Shown one piece after another: positions 6,578 through 11,060 of a DNA stretch of 11,060 nucleotides. Below the pieces are notes generated by a model. It saw nothing but the letters and a program-made list of their open reading frames with translations. It was not told the origin of the DNA and searched no databases. Each line of letters opens with the position of its first letter. Positions within the stretch are counted from its first letter, which is position 1. Made by a program: the position numbers and the translations under genes. This DNA comes from Acanthamoeba lenticulata (lineage: Eukaryota; Discosea; Longamoebia; Acanthamoebidae). The stretch covers positions 1-11,060 of the forward strand of contig NAVB01003619.1 in the NCBI GenBank assembly GCA_002179805.1. The letters run 5' to 3'.

Positions 6578-9145
6578 ATGTATGTTATTAAGCGAGACGG
6601 CCAGCCCGAGCGGGTACGTTCGACACTAAAGCCCTTGAGTGACATGAAGTGATTTTCCAAGAATTAATCACTCGCCCCCTTCTAGGTCTCGTTCGACAAG
6701 ATTACACGAAGGCTCCAGCTCTTGTGTCAGCTCGAGCCAGCCCTTCCCAGCGACGTTGACCCCGTCCTGGTGACTCAGAAGGTCGTCCAGGGCGTGTACA
6801 ATGGCGTCCACACCGCGCAACTCGATCACCTCGCAGCTGAGACGGCGGCCTACATGGGTTCCTACAACCCCGGCTACAACGTGCTCGCTGCTCGTATTGC
6901 CATCTCCAACCTCCAGAAGGACACGTCGGAGTCCCTCGTCGAGACTGCCCGCACCCTTTACACCTATGTTAACGCCAAGACTGGCTTGCGCTCGGCCCTC
7001 ATCGCCGACGACGTCTATGAGGTGATCGTCAAGAATGCGGAGGCTCTCCAGGCGGCGATCAAGTACGAACGCGATTACAACTACACGTACTTCGGATTTA
7101 AGACCCTCGAGCGGTCTTACCTCTTCCGGATCGACGACAAGATCGTCGAGCGCCCCCAGCACATGCTCATGCGTGTTGCCGTCGGTCTTCACATGGACAA
7201 CATCCCCGCCGTCATCGAGACCTACGACTTGCTCTCGCAACAGCTCTTCACCCACGCCACGCCCACCCTCTTCAACGCCGGCACCCCCCGCCCACAGCTT
7301 TCGTCGTGCTTCCTCCTCACCATGAAGGAGGACTCGATCGAGGGTATCTACGACACGCTCAAGCAGTGCGCCCTCATCTCCAAGTCAGCTGGCGGTATCG
7401 GCGTCGCTGCCCACCGCATCCGCGCCTCCAACTCGTACATTCGCGGCACCAACGGCACCTCGAACGGTCTCGTCCCGATGCTGCGCGTCTACAACGACAC
7501 TGCCCGCTACGTCGACCAGGGCGGCGGCAAGCGCAAGGGCGCCTTTGCCATCTATCTCGAGCCGTGGCACGCCGACATCTTTGACTTTTTGGAGCTCAAG
7601 AAGAACCACGGCAAGGAGGAGAACCGCGCTCGCGACCTCTTCTACGGCCTGTGGATCCCCGACCTCTTCATGAAGCGCGTCGAGTCTGGCGGCGACTGGT
7701 CGCTCTTCTGCCCCAACGAGGCGCCCGGCCTGTTTGACTCGTGGGGCAAGGAGTTTGAGGAGAAGTATGAGCGCTACGAGCTGGAGGGCCGCGCCCGCCG
7801 GGTGGTCAAGGCCCAGGAGCTCTGGTTTGCGATCCTCGAGTCGCAGATCGAGACTGGCACGCCCTACATGCTCTACAAGGACGCCTGCAACAGCAAGTCG
7901 AACCAGCAGCACCTGGGCACGATCCAGTCGTCGAACCTGTGCACGGAGGTCATCCAGTACACCTCGCCCGACGAAGTGGCCGTGTGCAACCTGGCCTCGA
8001 TCGCCCTGCCCAAGTTCATCGTCGACGGCCAGTTTGATCACCAGAAGCTGTTTGACGTGGTCAAGGTCGTCACCAAGAACCTCAACAAGGTGATCGACAT
8101 CAACTACTACCCGGTGCCCGAGGCCCGCACCTCGAACCAGCGCCACCGCCCCATCGGCATTGGCGTGCAGGGCCTGGCCGACGTCTTCATGATCCTGCGT
8201 CACCCGTGGGAGAGCGACGAGGCCCGCGAGCTCAACCGCGCCATCTTTGAGACCATCTACTATGCCGCTTGCGTGGCCTCGAACGAGCTGGCCCAGGTCG
8301 AGGGCACCTACGAGACCTACCCCGGCTCGCCGGCCTCGAAGGGCAAGCTGCAGCCCGACCTCTGGGGCGTCGTCCCGTCGGACCGTTGGGACTGGGCCAC
8401 TCTGCGCGCCAACATTGCCCGCCACGGCCTCCGCAACTCGCTGCTCGTCGCGCCCATGCCGACTGCGTCGACCTCGCAGATCCTCGGCAACAACGAGTGC
8501 TTTGAGCCCTACACGACCAACATCTACACGCGCCGCATCCTGGCCGGCGACTTCACGGTCGTCAACGAGCACCTGTTGCGCGAGCTCCAGCTGCGCGGCC
8601 TCTGGTCCCCGCAGCTCAAGAACAAGCTCGTCCAGCACAACGGCTCGGTCCAGCGCATCGACGAGATCCCTGACGACATCAAGAAGCTCTACAAGACGGT
8701 ATGGGAGCTGCCCCAGCGCGTCATCATCGACATGGCCGCCGACCGCTCGGCCTACATCGACCAGAGCCAGTCGCTCAACGTCTACATGGGCGAGCCCTCG
8801 TTTGCCAAGCTCACCTCGATGCACTTCTACGCCTGGCGCAAGGGCCTCAAGACGGGCATGTACTACCTGCGCACCCGGCCGGCCGCCAACGCGATCCAGT
8901 TCACGGTCGAGCAGGAGGTGCCCGTCATGGCCCAGGCCCCCGCGGCCGCTATCGCCAAGTCGCCCGCCAGGCAGTCGACGTCGACCACTACGACGCCCAT
9001 TAAGCAGGCGACGACGCCCGTGCGCGCCTCACCCGCCAAGGTCGCCGCCGCGTCGATGCTCGACGACATGCCTGGCCTCAGCAAACCCTCTGTGGAGTAT
9101 GATGGCGAGGTCTGCTACCCCGGCTGCGAGAGTTGCAGCGGCTAA
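6578..9145 (+). CDS. RRM1: Ribonucleoside-diphosphate reductase large subunit (class I, alpha)
   Basis: Two exons, 6578-6613 (12 codons, [12 protein letters not shown]) and 6686-9145, give 831 residues; human RRM1 has 792. With the small subunit it reduces NDPs to dNDPs, the rate-limiting step of dNTP supply. Exon 1 begins the N-terminal ATP cone, which continues [10 protein letters not shown] after the 72-base intron. Active-site residues are all present: redox Cys 220 and 446, Asn 429, thiyl-radical Cys 431 and Glu 433 (NLCTE), and the radical-transfer pair Tyr 738-Tyr 739 in [11 protein letters not shown]. The C-terminal shuttle cysteines are 826 and 829, with an extra Cys at 822. The extra length lies in a low-complexity Ala/Ser/Thr/Pro linker (about 755-805) with four S/T-P-x-K/R sites. 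Exon 2 is the longest exon here and has the strongest preference for C-ending codons, suggesting high expression. The short first exon is needed for the conserved N-terminus. Confidence 0.97.
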
Positions 9146-9581
9146 GCCGACCCGTTGAAGCCGCTTCGGCCTCCGTCTCTTCCCTCTCCTTCTAGTCTCC
9201 CTTCTCTTGTCGAGTAGCGGTAGCTGTCTTCCTTTTTTCTACTGCTGTAAAGTGCACCATCGTTTGCCTCACGAAATAGAGCGCCACAAAGTTTTCACCA
9301 CCCCTTAGTTGCTTTCCTTGTGTAGCTGTATGGGCGTGCCCAGCCTGGCGTTATGGCGCTTATTACCACTGGTGTGCAAGTGAGCGCGAGAGGCCTTGGC
9401 CAAAACTGAAGATAGCCAACGTGTTGCAGGAAAGACGAGTCCGCTAAGGCCACTCCGGCGGTGCGCTGTGCGAGCACAACAGAGCAGAGCTACTCCGCGC
9501 GTTGGCGGCTACGAGCAAAGATTGGGGGAATGTGCAAAAATATCGAAGAGGAAGGTCTATTTGTGCCACAAGAATCATCAT
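9146..9581. other. Convergent intergenic region between RNR and eL31
   Basis: The 436 bases hold both 3' ends. Just past the RNR stop is a small GC hairpin (GCCG CTT CGGC, 9160-9170), then a pyrimidine-rich tract (about 9170-9235) and a TGTAA at 9245-9249. No AATAAA occurs on the sense strand of either gene here. Short frames in this stretch resemble no family I know, and I see no tRNA or snoRNA structure. Confidence 0.5.
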
Positions 9582-10029
9582 TTACGAATCCTCCACAACC
9601 TCAGTGACGGTACCCTTGAAGCTGGCGCAAGGCACGTAGGACACGAGCGTGTACATCTTCTCGCGAGCATCCTCATCCTCGTTCCTCTTGCGCGAAAGCC
9701 TCACGCGCACGCGGTAGGGCACGTTCCTGATACCCTGCGACCAGACGTACTGGTTCAGCTTGACGTCCAGGCGGACATCCGAGGTGCCCATAGCCTTGCG
9801 GGCGAAGGCCTTGATCTCCTTCATGGCACGGGGAGCGCGCTTCTTGAACTGACTGTACGACGGAACAAATAAATCAGAAAAATCGGTCAACAATTCACCA
9901 GCAATGGGCCCGCATTGTAGTGCAGGTTAGGATCAGGACGTACAGGTTATGAGTGCGCTTGTGCAGGTTGATGGTGTACTCCCGCGAGATGACGGTGTTC
10001 TTGTTCACCTTCTTCTCTTTCTTCGGCAT
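9582..10029 (-). CDS. RPL31: 60S ribosomal protein L31 (eL31)
   Basis: Two minus-strand exons, 10029-9944 and 9852-9582, give 118 residues (about 113-125 in most eukaryotes). eL31 sits near the exit tunnel of the large ribosomal subunit. Visible family features: the basic start [20 protein letters not shown], then INLHKRTHN, and after the intron [45 protein letters not shown], and RNEDED followed by YTLVSYVP. The 91-base intron has a GTACGT donor, a CCTAACC branch-like motif 15-21 bases inside the donor, and a TACAG acceptor. Its position, early in the coding region, is typical of ribosomal protein genes in intron-bearing protists. The gene is transcribed away from the NOMO-like gene 257 bases off and converges on the ribonucleotide reductase gene. 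Confidence 0.97.
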
Positions 10030-10286
10030 GGCGGATGGAGGGGGAAGGACGGCACAGGGAGAGGCGATCCAGAAGAGAGGGAAAGCGAAAAAGACCTCTT
10101 CCGTATTTCTCGCCCAACAAAAACCAGGTTTGCTGTTCCCGGTAATTGCCGACCAGAGTTAATTCTCCAAATAACTTGGCCCAAAACATTTACCGCCACA
10201 AATTCTCTGTAGCGAAGTGAAGGAGATTGTCGTGTGCCTCTGACAGGGGCAGCTCTCCATTTCGCGCGGCGCCTCCGACACACAAG
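10030..10286. promoter_or_regulatory. Divergent promoter region between eL31 and NOMO
   Basis: The start codons of two genes pointing apart are 257 bases from each other, so both promoters must share or abut in this stretch. The middle (about 10136-10205) is A+T-richer than the flanks. I see no canonical TATA box, CCAAT pair or E2F-type site that I would assign. Confidence 0.5.
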
Positions 10287-11060
10287 ATGGAGCGAAACAC
10301 TGTGGCCTTTTTGGCCGCTGTGGTCTTGTTGTGCCTGGCTTTCATTTCCTCCGTTTCTTCTTCCGATGATATTGCTGGTTGCGGTGGATTCGTTCGCCTC
10401 TCCAAGGACCTCCAAAGGTGCGATTTTGGCTTCGCATTTCCTTGCCATTTAGAATTTTGCCTTATCTCAGTGATCTAATCGTCATAATCATGCTGCAGCA
10501 AGGGAAATGCGCCCAAGCTGCCCTTCGAATCGATCCATGTCGAGCTGGTGAGTGTGGATGGTGGGTTGGTCAAGGAGCGGGCTGAGTGCGCGCCCAATGG
10601 CTACTATTTCCTTCCGATTTACGACAAGGGCTCTTTCAACATCCGAGTCCACGGTCCCGAGGGATGGAATTTTGGTACAATTTGACACTGTCATCACGGC
10701 CCATTAAATGCACACTCACGTCACTCGATCCGCCTTTGCCTCTTTCTGCCAGAACCCAATTCCGTTCTGATCGAGGAGGGCCGATGCGACCCATCGCGCG
10801 ATTACAACTTCATCGTCACTGGCTTCGTTCTTTCTGGCACTGTACGGCTTCATCCACTTCATCTTCCTCTCCTGTCTTGTCGTTGACGCCTCTCTCCCCC
10901 AGGTGCACAGCCTCGGCGCCAACCAGGGCGGTCCCGCCGGCGTGACGGTCACGCTCAAGGCCAAGGCCAACGCCAAGCTCGCCGACCGCACTACGATGAC
11001 GACCGGACCCAACGGCGCTTTCCAGTTCACCAACGTGTTCCCGGGCGCCTACGAGGTCGT
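10287..11060 (+). CDS. NOMO1: Nodal modulator (NOMO), N-terminal part, cut by right edge
   Basis: Four exons are visible, 10287-10417, 10499-10674, 10753-10841 and 10903-11060 (continuing), giving 184 residues plus two bases. NOMO is an ER membrane protein of the nicalin-TMEM147-NOMO (BOS) complex, which works with the multipass translocon in membrane-protein insertion. The N-terminus has a hydrophobic signal peptide (about 6-21) followed by a Ser-rich cleavage region, then SDDIAGCGGFV, matching the conserved GCGGFV start of mature NOMO. Next come AECAPNGYYFLPIYDKGSF (family: CAPN.GYF..P.YDKG), GWNFEPNSV, and CDPSRDYNFIVTGFVLSGTV. The last exon opens a carboxypeptidase-regulatory-like beta-sandwich repeat (GGPAGVTVTL, then GPNGAFQFTNVFPGAYEVV), the repeat unit that fills the lumenal part of the family. 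Introns are 81, 78 and 61 bases. The start at 10287 is chosen because it places the signal peptide correctly. Confidence 0.92.

Noticed and set aside
7385..8824. 479-codon open frame on the minus strand opposite the ribonucleotide reductase gene
   Set aside because: It lies wholly antisense to a strongly conserved coding exon with C/G-ending codons, which leave few stops on the other strand. Its product is Val/Leu/Ala/Asp-rich and resembles no family.
8247..9158. 303-codon plus-strand frame rich in Arg, Ser, Pro and Thr
   Set aside because: It is a shifted frame of the ribonucleotide reductase exon. The low-complexity composition reflects the codon bias of the real frame.
9574..9580. ATGATGA on the minus strand just after the eL31 stop, like a snoRNA C box
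   Set aside because: No CUGA D box or terminal stem is found at a suitable distance.
9868..9873. AATAAA on the plus strand as a polyadenylation signal for ribonucleotide reductase
   Set aside because: It is over 700 bases past the stop codon and lies inside the eL31 intron on the opposite strand; chance in an A+T-rich intron is more likely.
10548..10553. GTGAGT, a textbook donor site inside NOMO exon 2
   Set aside because: The frame continues through it into CAPNGYYFLPIYDKG, which is conserved in the family, so the exon must go on. It also does not match the GTRC donors used elsewhere here.
1..11060. A novel defence, mobile or multi-gene accessory system
   Set aside because: All seven loci belong to known eukaryotic housekeeping families. 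I saw no terminal repeats, transposase or integrase motifs, spaced direct repeats, or cluster logic pointing to a new system.

Overview
The window reads as nuclear DNA of a free-living, gene-dense protist. The coding sequence is GC-rich with C/G-ending codons, introns are short (58 to 126 bases), intergenic gaps are small, and every product is typically eukaryotic. An Acanthamoeba-like amoebozoan is my best guess, but this is inference from base composition, intron style and gene content; no marker sequence proves it. I see no mobile element, CRISPR array, rRNA, tRNA or bacterial-style operon.

Six protein genes are present. Five were rebuilt with exon junctions checked by reading frame and family conservation; the sixth, at the left edge, rests mainly on resemblance to one family. 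From left to right: (1) 43-832, minus strand, the 5' end of an HPS3-like gene (BLOC-2 trafficking complex), running off the left edge. (2) 1037-2272, minus, the complete F-actin capping protein beta subunit, five exons, 273 residues. (3) 2653-4632, plus, a complete bacterial-type histidyl-tRNA synthetase with an Arg-rich leader, seven exons, 485 residues, probably mitochondrial. (4) 4761-6248, plus, a phytanoyl-CoA-dioxygenase-like Fe(II)/2-oxoglutarate oxygenase, four exons, 401 residues, ending in a CaaX-like tetrapeptide. (5) 6578-9145, plus, the complete large subunit of class I ribonucleotide reductase, two exons, 831 residues. (6) 9582-10029, minus, ribosomal protein eL31, two exons, 118 residues. 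At the right edge, 10287-11060, plus, lies a further gene: the 5' end of NOMO (nodal modulator), four exons seen. That makes seven loci, five complete and two cut by the window edges.

The layout is two minus-strand genes, then a 380-base divergent promoter region, then three plus-strand genes in tandem with gaps of 128 and 329 bases, a 436-base convergent region, and finally a 257-base divergent region between eL31 and NOMO. The genes are housekeeping functions (cytoskeleton, organelle translation, dNTP synthesis, ribosome, ER membrane-protein insertion, lysosome-related trafficking) and do not form one pathway.

I found no evidence of an undescribed multi-gene system. The points most worth following are: a donor splice-site consensus of GTRC with C at +4 in 18 of 20 GT donors and never A; two GC-AG introns; a possible farnesylation signal on the dioxygenase; four CDK-type S/T-P-x-K/R sites in the ribonucleotide reductase C-terminal linker, together with two E2F-type sites upstream of the same gene; and an HPS3-like gene in a unicellular organism.
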